Source: Comamonas koreensis (GTDB taxonomy: Bacteria; Pseudomonadota; Gammaproteobacteria; Burkholderiales; Burkholderiaceae_C). From it: a DNA stretch of 64,000 nucleotides. A program made the translations under genes and the position numbers. The stretch lies in the NCBI RefSeq assembly GCF_021026195.1, contig NZ_JAJNCT010000009.1:62001-126000 (forward strand), given 5' to 3'. The notes under the pieces were generated by a model that did not search any database, was not told the origin of the DNA, and was given only the letters and a program-made list of their open reading frames with translations. Each line of letters starts with the position of its first letter. Within the stretch, counting starts at the first letter, position 1. Below, piece after piece: positions 17,393-25,457 of the stretch.

Positions 17393-18094
17393 TCACCCCA
17401 GCGCGCCCTTGCGCAGGCTACGGCTGCCCACGCCACGGTCGCGCCGCAGTGCATAGGCCAGCGCGCTGGCGGTGCTGTAGCCGCAGCGCAGCGCCGTGGT
17501 CTCCAGCGGCTGGCCGGCCGCCAGCGCTTTGCTGGCCTCGGTCAGGCGCAGGTCGCGCAGCCACTGCTGGGGGGTGCTGCCGGTCAGCTCCAGCCAGCGC
17601 ACATGGAAGCGCTGCGGGCTCAGGTGCGCGAGGGCCGCCAGTTGGGGGGTGCGCCAGTCGCCGGCCAGATCGGCCCGCACCGCAGCAGTGATGGCCTGCA
17701 CATCTAGCGCACGGCGCAGCAGCAGCTGAGGCGATTGCTGCACCCAGGCCACATGGGCCTGGGCCACCGTCAAGGCCGAGGCATGGGTGGCCAACCAGTC
17801 ACGCGGCGGCGCGGCAAAGCGGCGCATCTGCGCCCAGTCTGCGCCGTCGGGCACATCCACCACGGCCAGCGCACTGCCCTTCTGGGCCAGGTAGGCGTGC
17901 GTGGAGCCGGCCGGTATCACCACGCCGCTGGCGGTATCGACATAGGCGGCCTTGCCATCGACCTCCAGCTCCATGCGGCCGGCCAGCGCATACAGCAGCT
18001 GCACATGGTCATGGCTGTGCGCCTGCTGCTCGCCTTCGTAGTGGCGAACAGAGTAGTCAGGAGCCAGCAAGCGGTGGTGGGAGTGGTCGGCCAT
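17393..18094 (-). CDS. AraC-family regulator with cupin domain (233 aa)
   Basis: The first 95 residues form a cupin sensor (HSHDHVQLLYALAGRMELEV, VIPAGSTHAYLAQKG). The C-terminal half contains an AraC-type DNA-binding domain (LAALAHLSPQRFHVRWLEL and TTALRCGYSTASALAYALRR). The end is somewhat degenerate compared with strict AraC consensus. It is transcribed toward the DMT exporter gene and probably regulates it. Confidence 0.87.
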   Translation of the reverse strand: MADHSHHRLLAPDYSVRHYEGEQQAHSHDHVQLLYALAGRMELEVDGKAAYVDTASGVVIPAGSTHAYLAQKGSALAVVDVPDGADWAQMRRFAAPPRDWLATHASALTVAQAHVAWVQQSPQLLLRRALDVQAITAAVRADLAGDWRTPQLAALAHLSPQRFHVRWLELTGSTPQQWLRDLRLTEASKALAAGQPLETTALRCGYSTASALAYALRRDRGVGSRSLRKGALG

Positions 18095-18147
18095 GGCAGC
18101 AGCGGTGCATCATTGCATAGCGCACAGTGTAGCCATGCGCTGGCGGT

Positions 18148-18180
18148 TGCTCCCTATTGCTCCCTATTGCTCGCTATTGC
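18148..18180. repeat. Tandem 10-bp repeat, three copies
   Basis: Three adjacent ten-base units, TCCCTATTGC twice and TCGCTATTGC once, preceded by the partial unit TTGC, lie in the 182-base spacer between the AraC gene and the AmpG-like gene. They may be binding sites for a regulator or a simple slippage repeat. Confidence 0.7.
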
Positions 18181-18276
18181 GCCGCTTGCCCCGCCCGGCC
18201 GTGCGGATCAGCGTATATTGGCGCATTGTCCGGGCCTGGCCTGGGCCTCCCTCGTTTTACTGCACCGCCCGTCTGC

Positions 18277-19620
18277 ATGGCCGACACCTCTTCATCCGTG
18301 ACTGCTTCTCCCGCCCGCCGCTCCTGGGCGGACACGTTCCGCGTCTACACCGAGCCGGCCAGCCTGCGCATGCTGGCACTGGGCTTTTCTGCCGGCTTGC
18401 CACTGCTGCTGGTGCTGGGCACCTTGTCGTTCTGGCTGCGCAAGGCGGGCATCGACCGCAGCACCATCGGCTACCTCAGCTGGGTGGGCCTGGCCTATGC
18501 GTTCAAATGGGTCTGGTCGCCCTTGGTCGACCGGCTGCCGCTGCCAGGCCTCACGCGCCTGCTGGGGCGCCGGCGCAGCTGGCTGCTGCTGGCCCAGGGC
18601 CTGGTGATCGCCGGCCTGCTGGGCATGGCCTGGGCCGATCCGCAACTGCACCTCAACCATGTCGTCTGGTGCGCGCTGGCCGTGGCCTTTGGCTCGGCCA
18701 CGCAGGATATTGCGCTCGATGCCTACCGCATCGAATCGGCCGACGCCGAGCGCCAGGCGGCACTGGCCGCCACCTACCAGACGGGTTACCGCATCGCGAT
18801 GATCTGGGCCGGCGCTGGCGTGCTGTGGCTGGTGGCGCTGGGTCTGCAAGAAGGCGCGGGCGACTACCAGCGCCAGGCCTGGAGCTTTGCCTATCTGGTG
18901 ATGGCCGCGTCGATGCTGGTGGGCGTGGTCACCGTGCTGCTGTCGCCCGAGCCCGTGGCCAAGGCGCTGACCCCTGCCCGCAATGCCGCCCAATGGCTGC
19001 GCGAGGCGCTGGTCGCCCCGTTTGCCGACTTTCTGGGCCGCTACGGTTGGCATGCGGCACTGATCCTGGCCTTGATCGCGATCTACCGCATCTCCGATGT
19101 GGTGATGGGCATCATGGCCAACCCCTTTTATGTCGACATGGGCTACACCGAAGCTGAGGTCGCCTCGGTCAGCAAGATCTTCGGCGTCATCATGACCCTG
19201 GTCGGCGCCTTCATCGGCGGCGTGATCTCGATGCGCATCGGCGTGATGCGGGTGCTGATGCTGGGCGCCGTGCTGTCGGCTGGCAGCAACCTGCTGTTTG
19301 CCTGGCTGGCCACCCGTGGCCATGACCTGGTGGGCCTGATTGCGGTGGTCTCCGCCGACAACCTGGCTGGCGGCATTGCGTCAGCGGCCTTCATCGCCTA
19401 CCTGTCGAGCCTCACCAATGTGAACTACTCGGCCACCCAGTATGCGCTGTTCAGCTCGATGATGATGCTGCTGCCCAAGTGGATTGCCGGCTTCTCGGGC
19501 GTCTATGTAGACCATTTCGGCTATGCGCAGTTCTTTGTGTCGACGGCGCTGCTGGGGTTGCCGGTGCTGGTGTTGGTCTGGCTGGCGTCGCGCATCAGGC
19601 CGGTGCCGAGCCAATCCTGA
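18277..19620 (+). CDS. ampG: AmpG-family muropeptide MFS permease
   Basis: AmpG imports anhydromuropeptides from the periplasm for cell wall recycling and affects AmpC induction in many species. Visible family features are the N-terminal LRMLALGFSAGLPLLLVLGTLSFWLRKAGI, AYAFKWVWSPLVDRLPLP, FGSATQDIALDAYRIE and the C-terminal GGIASAAFIAYLSSL and YSATQYALFSSMMML. There are about 12-14 membrane segments in 447 residues. The chosen ATG at 18277 gives MADTSSSV, with a short cytoplasmic lead. The gene stands alone, 119 bases before a two-component system. Confidence 0.92.
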   Translation: MADTSSSVTASPARRSWADTFRVYTEPASLRMLALGFSAGLPLLLVLGTLSFWLRKAGIDRSTIGYLSWVGLAYAFKWVWSPLVDRLPLPGLTRLLGRRRSWLLLAQGLVIAGLLGMAWADPQLHLNHVVWCALAVAFGSATQDIALDAYRIESADAERQAALAATYQTGYRIAMIWAGAGVLWLVALGLQEGAGDYQRQAWSFAYLVMAASMLVGVVTVLLSPEPVAKALTPARNAAQWLREALVAPFADFLGRYGWHAALILALIAIYRISDVVMGIMANPFYVDMGYTEAEVASVSKIFGVIMTLVGAFIGGVISMRIGVMRVLMLGAVLSAGSNLLFAWLATRGHDLVGLIAVVSADNLAGGIASAAFIAYLSSLTNVNYSATQYALFSSMMMLLPKWIAGFSGVYVDHFGYAQFFVSTALLGLPVLVLVWLASRIRPVPSQS

Positions 19621-19739
19621 GAGGTTGACGGAACCCCGGGGGCGGTTTACCAAACTTTACGGCAGGGACAATCCGGCGCGACCCCAGCGTGCCACGATCG
19701 CCCCTATAGCAAAATCTGCGGGTCCTCCCGCCCATAACC

Positions 19740-20477
19740 ATGACTGCCATGCATACCCACCAACTGTTGATGATCGAAGATGACGAGCGTCTGGCCAATA
19801 TGGTGAGCGAGTATCTGGCCCAGTCGGGGCTGCAGGTCAGCCACATGGCTGATGGCGCCAGCGGCCTCGCGGCACTGCAGGAGCCGGCCAGCGGCCAGGC
19901 GCCCGACCTGGTCATCCTCGATCTGATGCTGCCCGATCTGGACGGCCTGGAGGTCTGCCGCCGCATCCGCACCCTGAACGGCCCCGCCGCCCAGGTGCCT
20001 ATCCTGATGCTCACCGCCAAGGGCGACCCGATGGACCGCGTCATCGGCCTCGAAGTGGGCGCCGATGACTACCTGCCCAAGCCCTTTGAGCCGCGCGAGC
20101 TGCTTGCCCGCATCCGCGCCATACTGCGCCGCCGGGTGGATGGCGGCAGCGCGGCAGCCCCGGCCAGCCAGGTGCTGCGCTTTGGCAGCCTGGAGATCGA
20201 CCGCGACGCCCGTTCCGTCACGATCAGCGGCAAGCCCGCCGATCTGACCAGCTACCAGTTTGACCTGCTGGTCACCCTGGCCGAGCGCGCTGGCCGCGTG
20301 CTCAGCCGCGACCAGATCATGGAAGCCGTGCGCGGCCGCGAACTTGAAGCCTTTGACCGCTCCATCGACGTGCACATGGGCCGCATCCGCGCCGCCATCG
20401 AGGCCGATGCCAAGAACCCGCGCCGGATTCTGACCGTGCGCGGCGTGGGCTATGTGTTCGCCAAACAGCAGGACTGA
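19740..20477 (+). CDS. OmpR-family response regulator
   Basis: The receiver domain carries the acidic pair D14/D15, phospho-acceptor D61 (VILDLMLPDLDG) and the conserved lysine in LPKPFEPREL. The C-terminal winged helix has SYQFDLLVTLAERAGRVLSRDQI and RSIDVHMGRIRAAIE, ending RGVGYVF. It is the DNA-binding partner of the kinase gene that starts 28 bases after its stop. An ATG three codons in is an alternative start. The signal and regulon are unknown; an RstA-like envelope or stress role would fit the kinase. Confidence 0.95.
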   Translation: MTAMHTHQLLMIEDDERLANMVSEYLAQSGLQVSHMADGASGLAALQEPASGQAPDLVILDLMLPDLDGLEVCRRIRTLNGPAAQVPILMLTAKGDPMDRVIGLEVGADDYLPKPFEPRELLARIRAILRRRVDGGSAAAPASQVLRFGSLEIDRDARSVTISGKPADLTSYQFDLLVTLAERAGRVLSRDQIMEAVRGRELEAFDRSIDVHMGRIRAAIEADAKNPRRILTVRGVGYVFAKQQD

Positions 20478-20505
20478 GGACTGGCTCCAGCGCCCCGCCG
20501 CCCGC

Positions 20506-21777
20506 ATGCATCTGTACAAATACTTCGCCGAACGGCTTTATCTGCGTATCTGGCTCACCGTGGTGGGCGGCGTGGCCGTGCTGATCCTGGTGATTGGCTG
20601 GGCCTGGCAGGCGGCGGCGGAGAAGAATGCCACGCCACTGCAGCCCCCGGCGCGAGAGCTGCTGATCCGCAGTGCCGATGGCTCGTTGCTGCTGCATGGC
20701 GAGGCGGTGCGCCAGCCTGGCGACCCCAGCGAGCTGGTGCTGTACCTGATTGAGGACGACCAGGGCCGCACCTACGAGATGGAGCTGCAGCGCCGATCCG
20801 GCCGTGGCGAAGGCCACCGCCCCCCGCCGCCCAACCTGGGGCCCTGGTGGTTCTGGGTCAAGCCGCCGTTTGGCTTTTTCTGGATGCTGGGCCTCATCGG
20901 TGTCGTCGTCGTCGTGGGCGTGTTCCCCATCATCCGGCGCCTGATGGGCCGGCTCGAAGCACTGCGCAAAGGCGTCAAGCAGTTTGGCGATGGCGACCTG
21001 TCGGTGCGCGTCGATGTGCGCGGCAATGACGAGGTCAGCGACCTGGCCGAGCAGTTCAATGCCGCAGCCGCCCGCATCGAGGCGCTGGTGCAATCGCACA
21101 AATCGCTGCTGGCCAACTCCTCGCATGAGCTGCGCAGCCCGCTGACCCGCATCCGCATGGGCGTGGAGCTGATGGGCGAAAAGCCCTCGCCCACCTTCAA
21201 ACAGGAGATCCAGCGCAATATCGCCGAGCTCGACCAGCTGGTCGACGAGATCCTGCTGGCCAGCCGCCTGGGCGCGCGCGAAGCCGATGTGGGTACCTCG
21301 GAGATGATCGACATCATCGGCCTCTGCGCCGAAGAGTGCGCCCGGGTCGAGGCCGACCTGGAAGTGGCCGACATGCATGGCGATGCGATCGAGGTGCGTG
21401 GCATTGCCAAGCTGCTGCGCCGCGCGGTGCGCAACCTGCTGGAAAACGCCCGCCGCTACTCCCAGGGCCCGATCACCTTGTTCCTGGACAAGCAAGGCGC
21501 CTATGCCGAAATCCGCGTGGCCGACCGGGGCCCCGGCGTGCCGCCCGACCAGCGCGAGCGCATTTTTGAATCCTTCTACCGCATGCCCGGCGCCAGCGAG
21601 CGCCATGGCGGTGTGGGCCTGGGCCTGGCCCTCGTGCGCTCGATTGCCGAGCGCCATGAAGGCAGCGTGCATTGCGAGGGGCGTGAGGGCGGTGGCGCCG
21701 TCTTTGTGCTGCGCCTGCCGTTGGCACCGCTGGCACGCAGCGCGCCTGCGCAAACCCTGCCGCCGGCCAGCGTCTAA
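20506..21777 (+). CDS. Sensor histidine kinase with HAMP domain (423 aa)
   Basis: Two membrane segments (residues about 14-34 and 124-145) enclose a periplasmic sensor of about 90 residues. A HAMP linker follows (RLEALRKGVKQFGDGDLSVRVDV), then the phospho-acceptor box SSHELRSPLTRIRMG with H207. The ATPase domain has NLLENARRY, ADRGPGVPPDQRERIF and GVGLGLALVRSIAE. The periplasmic loop ends in an unusual proline-rich and tryptophan-rich stretch (HRPPPPNLGPWWFW) just before the second membrane segment. It pairs with the response regulator upstream, and a hairpin terminator follows. Confidence 0.94.
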   Translation: MHLYKYFAERLYLRIWLTVVGGVAVLILVIGWAWQAAAEKNATPLQPPARELLIRSADGSLLLHGEAVRQPGDPSELVLYLIEDDQGRTYEMELQRRSGRGEGHRPPPPNLGPWWFWVKPPFGFFWMLGLIGVVVVVGVFPIIRRLMGRLEALRKGVKQFGDGDLSVRVDVRGNDEVSDLAEQFNAAAARIEALVQSHKSLLANSSHELRSPLTRIRMGVELMGEKPSPTFKQEIQRNIAELDQLVDEILLASRLGAREADVGTSEMIDIIGLCAEECARVEADLEVADMHGDAIEVRGIAKLLRRAVRNLLENARRYSQGPITLFLDKQGAYAEIRVADRGPGVPPDQRERIFESFYRMPGASERHGGVGLGLALVRSIAERHEGSVHCEGREGGGAVFVLRLPLAPLARSAPAQTLPPASV

Positions 21778-21799
21778 ACCAGCCGCAAACGCTTTTACA

Positions 21800-21830
21800 A
21801 AGGGCCTCTTGCTTTGCAGCAGAGGCCCTT
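21800..21830 (+). terminator. Hairpin after the sensor kinase gene
   Basis: A perfect ten-base stem (AAGGGCCTCT and AGAGGCCCTT) with an eleven-base loop lies 22 bases past the kinase stop. The T-run after it is weak, so it may work as an intrinsic terminator in one direction or protect the transcript end. Confidence 0.7.
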
Positions 21831-21859
21831 GTTGATGGCACGGTGGATGTCAGCGCGTA

Positions 21860-21980
21860 GAGCCGTTAACACAGCCCAGCAAACCGAAGGTTTGCGGTTG
21901 AGACTAGGCGTCAAGCCGCAGGCAGTACAGACGTACGACAAGGCTTGGCAACGACGTATCAAGGGCCGTGTTAGCGGCTC
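21860..21980. repeat. Multi-hairpin intergenic element with 18-bp terminal inverted repeats
   Basis: The ends GAGCCGTTAACACAGCCC (21860-21877) and GGGCCGTGTTAGCGGCTC (21963-21980) are inverted repeats with 16 of 18 positions matching. Inside are a tight GCAAACC/GGTTTGC stem with a three-base loop (21879-21895) and a CAAGCC/GGCTTG stem (21912-21947) enclosing GTAC-AGAC-GTAC. The right end touches the stop codon of rbsD. The shape fits a small non-autonomous repeat (MITE or REP-like) or a structured transcript end; no copy elsewhere in the window was seen. Confidence 0.6.
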
Positions 21981-22382
21981 TTAAAAAGCGACGCCGGAGC
22001 GAAGTGCGATATTGGCATAGGGCGTGCATTCACCGGTGCGCACCACGGCCACGGCCTGGCGGCTCATGGCCTTGAACGCTTCATGCGACACGCATTGCGG
22101 CGCGCTCGGCAGGCCATCGGCCTGGCGCCGCTGGTACCAGGCCGGCAGTTGCTGTCCGTCCAGGCACTCGTTGGCGACGATGGCCGCTTCCACCTGCAGT
22201 TCGCTCAGGATGGCTTGCAGCACCTGGTCCAGGCTGGGCACGCCGCGCGCCACGGCCAGGTCCACCCGGCGCACGCCAGGGGGCACCGGCAGGCCGGCAT
22301 CGCCAATCACCAACATATCGCCATGGCCCATCGCGGCAATGATTTGCGACAACTCGATATTCAACAGCGCGGCACGCTTCAT
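21981..22382 (-). CDS. rbsD: D-ribose pyranase
   Basis: RbsD interconverts pyranose and furanose forms of ribose so that ribokinase can use it. The family signature is clear: MKRAALLNIELSQIIAAMGH with the catalytic histidine, VIGDAGLPVPPG, VRTGECTPYANIALRSGV. It is 133 residues long, as usual. Its start overlaps the stop of rbsK by four bases, and it is the last gene of the ribose operon. The stop codon abuts the multi-hairpin element. Confidence 0.96.
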   Translation of the reverse strand: MKRAALLNIELSQIIAAMGHGDMLVIGDAGLPVPPGVRRVDLAVARGVPSLDQVLQAILSELQVEAAIVANECLDGQQLPAWYQRRQADGLPSAPQCVSHEAFKAMSRQAVAVVRTGECTPYANIALRSGVAF

Positions 22383-23350
22383 ACGGGGCTCCAGAGACTG
22401 GCTTCGGTGCGGGTGGCGACCTCGGCATGGAATGGGATGGAAGGTTGCGCGCCAGCGCGGGTCACGCAGATGGCTGCCGCACGGATGGCCCACTGTGTGG
22501 CCTCGTCCAGCTTGGCGCCGGCGGCCAGCTGCACGGTCAGCGCACCCAGGAAGGTATCGCCAGCAGCCGTGGTGTCCACCGCCTGCACCTGGGGGGCGCG
22601 GTGCCAGTGGGCGGCGGCTTCAGCGCCATCGGCGGCTTGGTCGCAGCAGACGGCACCCTGGCTGCCCAAGGTCACCACCACCTGGCCCACGCCCTTGGCC
22701 TGCAGCCAGCGGGCGGCACGGGCCGCGCTCTTAGGGCTGTCCACGGGGCTGCCGCTCAGCTGCGCGGCTTCGGCTTCGTTCACCACCAGCACATCAATGC
22801 GGGGCCACCAGGCATCGGGCAGCGGCTGCACCGGCGAGGGGTTGAGGACGGTCTTGCAGCCTTCGGCGCGCGCGCTGCGCAAGGCCTGGTCTACTTCTTC
22901 CAATGGGGTTTCGAACTGCAGCACCACATAGGCGGCATCCTGCAGCAGCGGGCGCAGCACCTGCTCGGTCACCTGCAAGCGCAAGTTGGCGCCGGGCACC
23001 ACGACGATCTGGTTCTGGGCGCTGTCATCGACGCTGATGACGGCGACGCCGGTGGCATCGCGCGCGCTGCGCTGCACATGCTGCACATCGATATGGTCGG
23101 CCACCAGGCCAGCGAGCAATTGGTCGGCATAGGCGTCCTCGCCCACGCAGGACAGCAGGCTGACGGCCGCCCCCTGGCGCGCGCAGCTGACGGCCTGGTT
23201 GCCGCCCTTGCCGCCGGGCACCTGGCTGAGCGACTGGCCCAGCATGGTCTCGCCCGCGCGCGGCATATGCGGCACGCGCAGCACCAGGTCCATGTTCAAA
23301 CTGCCCAGCACCACGATACGCGGGGCCTGGCTCAAGATAGGCACATTCAC
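22379..23350 (-). CDS. rbsK: Ribokinase
   Basis: This PfkB-family kinase converts ribose to ribose 5-phosphate. The N-terminus VVLGSLNMDLVLRV and GGKGGNQAVSCARQGA are the ribokinase sugar site, and DTTAAGDTFLGAL near the C-terminus holds the catalytic aspartate and anion hole. At 323 residues the length is normal. It overlaps rbsR and rbsD by four bases each, so it is translationally coupled within the operon. Confidence 0.96.
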   Translation of the reverse strand: MNVPILSQAPRIVVLGSLNMDLVLRVPHMPRAGETMLGQSLSQVPGGKGGNQAVSCARQGAAVSLLSCVGEDAYADQLLAGLVADHIDVQHVQRSARDATGVAVISVDDSAQNQIVVVPGANLRLQVTEQVLRPLLQDAAYVVLQFETPLEEVDQALRSARAEGCKTVLNPSPVQPLPDAWWPRIDVLVVNEAEAAQLSGSPVDSPKSAARAARWLQAKGVGQVVVTLGSQGAVCCDQAADGAEAAAHWHRAPQVQAVDTTAAGDTFLGALTVQLAAGAKLDEATQWAIRAAAICVTRAGAQPSIPFHAEVATRTEASLWSPV

Positions 23351-24396
23351 ACTGTTTCTCCACTCACAATCGGCACGGCAGCGCGGGCCAGGGCCCGGCT
23401 GCTCTCCCGGGTGACCAGGGCTGGCACCAGCATCTGCGTGCTGGCAGCAGCCGGCTCGGCGCTGCGGCCGGCCTGGATGCGCTCCAGCAACCAGGCCAGC
23501 GCCTGCTGGGCCATGGCCCGGGTCGGCTGGGCCACCGTGGTCAGCGCTGGCTGCGTATAGCTGGCCAGCTCGATATCGTCATAGCCCACCACGGCCACGT
23601 CGCGCGGCACCTGCAGGCCCGCCTCGTGCACGGCGCGCAGCGCGCCCATGGCCATCAGGTCGTTGCAGGCAAACACGGCCGTGGGCCGGTGGGCGCCGCC
23701 GTCGTGCAGCAGGCGCTGCATGGCTACATAGCCACCGTTGACGGTGAAATCGCCATGCACCAGCAGATCAGAGGGCAGGCCCACCAGCTGCAGCGCCTGG
23801 CGCCAGCCTTGTACGCGCTGCCCGCTGGATTGCAGATCCTGCGGGCCAGCGACGCAGGCAATGCGCTTGCGGCCCAGGGCCATCAGGTGCTGGGTGGCCA
23901 GCATGCCGCCCTGCACATGGTCGGTCTGCACGCAGGGGCGCTCCAGGCCGGCAATGGCCCGGTCGATGAGCACCATCGGCAGCGCGGTTTGCGCCAGGTG
24001 CTGGGACATCAGCGCGTCATCGCTGGTGGAGGCCACGATCAGGCCATCGACCCGCTTTTGCGACAGCACATCCAGGTAGACCTGCTGGCGCCCGGCATCG
24101 TTGTCGGTATTGCACAGCAGCAGCGCATAGCCGGCGGCAAAGCAGGCGTCTTCGACCGCGCGCACCAGCTCGGCAAAGTAGGGGTTGGAGTTGTCCGGCA
24201 CCAGCATGCCGAGGGTGTGCGTGGCCTGGGTCTTGAGGCTGCGCGCCACCGCGCTGGGCACATAGCCCAGGGTCTGCACGGCCTCCTGCACACGCTCCTG
24301 CGTGGCCGGCAGCACCGAACGTGTCTTGTTCAGCACGTGCGATACCGTGGTGACGGACACGCCCGCCAGGCGCGCCACGTCCTTAATGCTGCTCAT
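23347..24396 (-). CDS. rbsR: LacI-family ribose operon repressor
   Basis: The N-terminal helix-turn-helix is textbook LacI (SSIKDVARLAGVSVTTVSHVL), with the hinge AVARSLKTQATHTLGMLVP and a ribose-binding-protein-like effector domain (DNSNPYFAELVRAVE, CNDLMAMGALRAVHEAG, VVGYDDIELASY). The ATG at 24396 is nine bases after the rbsC stop; two in-frame GTG codons precede it. Its place inside the operon implies autoregulation, and the palindrome upstream of rbsB is its probable operator. Confidence 0.93.
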   Translation of the reverse strand: MSSIKDVARLAGVSVTTVSHVLNKTRSVLPATQERVQEAVQTLGYVPSAVARSLKTQATHTLGMLVPDNSNPYFAELVRAVEDACFAAGYALLLCNTDNDAGRQQVYLDVLSQKRVDGLIVASTSDDALMSQHLAQTALPMVLIDRAIAGLERPCVQTDHVQGGMLATQHLMALGRKRIACVAGPQDLQSSGQRVQGWRQALQLVGLPSDLLVHGDFTVNGGYVAMQRLLHDGGAHRPTAVFACNDLMAMGALRAVHEAGLQVPRDVAVVGYDDIELASYTQPALTTVAQPTRAMAQQALAWLLERIQAGRSAEPAAASTQMLVPALVTRESSRALARAAVPIVSGETV

Positions 24397-24404
24397 CACC
24401 ACCG

Positions 24405-25433
24405 TCAGGCCCGGCGTGCGGCACGGCGCTGGCGCACCGTGTCGATGATCACGGCCACCACGATCACGGCGCCAGTGATGATGCGCTTGGCCGGCTCGCT
24501 GGCGCCGATCTGGGCCAGGCCCGCTTCCAGCACGGCGATGATCAGCACGCCAAAGAAAGTGGCAATCACCGAGCCGCGTCCGCCCATCAGGCTGGTGCCG
24601 CCAATCACGACGGCGGCAATCACCTGCAGTTCCATGCCGCTGCCGGCATTGGGGTCGGCCGCTTCCAGACGCGCCGATTGCATCAGGCCTGCCAGGCCGG
24701 CCAGCAGGCCGGTCAGCGCAAACACCAAAATGCGGATAGGTCGGGGATCGATACCGGCCAGGCGCATGGCCTCTTCATTGGTACCAATGCCCACCACATA
24801 GCGGCCGAACACGGTGCGGGTCAGCACAATCTGGCCCAGCGCCACCACCACGATGGCGATGACAAACGCAGCCGAGACGCCATAGGCGATGGGCGCAGCC
24901 AGGCCGGAGATCGCATCACCCACATACTGGGTGCGCGAGTCGGTCACCAGGTAGGCCGCGCCGCGCAGCGCTTCGAGCATGCCCAGCGACACGATGAAGG
25001 TGGGCAGACGCCAGACCACCGAGATCGAACCCAGCACCGCGCCACAGAGCAGACCGCAGAGCAGGCCCAGCGCGCCCGCCGCCCAGGGGTTGAGGCCCCA
25101 GACCAGAATCGCCTGGGCCGCCACGGCCGCCGACAGCGCCAGCACCGAGCCCACCGACAGGTCAATGCCGGCCAGGATCAGCACAAAGGTCATGCCCACG
25201 GCCATCACCGCCAGTGCGGGAATCTCGTTGGCGATGGTGACAAAAGTCTCGGTGCTCCAGAAATACTCGCTGAGAAAACTGAACAGCGCGACCATCGCGG
25301 CCAGCACCAGAAACAGGCCCACATAGGTGCCCCAGGCCTGCATGCGGCCCGAAGACGCCTGCGAGGCGGCGCTGGCAGCCGGTGCAGCCGGCGGCGTAGG
25401 CGCGCTGGCGCGCGCGGAAAGGGGGGTTGTCAT
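24405..25433 (-). CDS. rbsC: Ribose ABC transporter permease
   Basis: This is the membrane channel of the ribose importer, with about eight to ten membrane segments and the RbsC-family motifs LAGIDLSVGSVLALSA and FGRYVVGIGTNEEAMRLAGI (the loop that contacts the ATPase), then VIGGTSLMGGRGSV. An alanine and proline rich cytoplasmic lead of about 30 residues precedes the first helix. It lies between rbsA (24 bases upstream) and rbsR in the operon. Confidence 0.95.
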   Translation of the reverse strand: MTTPLSARASAPTPPAAPAASAASQASSGRMQAWGTYVGLFLVLAAMVALFSFLSEYFWSTETFVTIANEIPALAVMAVGMTFVLILAGIDLSVGSVLALSAAVAAQAILVWGLNPWAAGALGLLCGLLCGAVLGSISVVWRLPTFIVSLGMLEALRGAAYLVTDSRTQYVGDAISGLAAPIAYGVSAAFVIAIVVVALGQIVLTRTVFGRYVVGIGTNEEAMRLAGIDPRPIRILVFALTGLLAGLAGLMQSARLEAADPNAGSGMELQVIAAVVIGGTSLMGGRGSVIATFFGVLIIAVLEAGLAQIGASEPAKRIITGAVIVVAVIIDTVRQRRAARRA

Positions 25434-25457
25434 GGCTTGGTCCTCTTGCCTGCTCTT

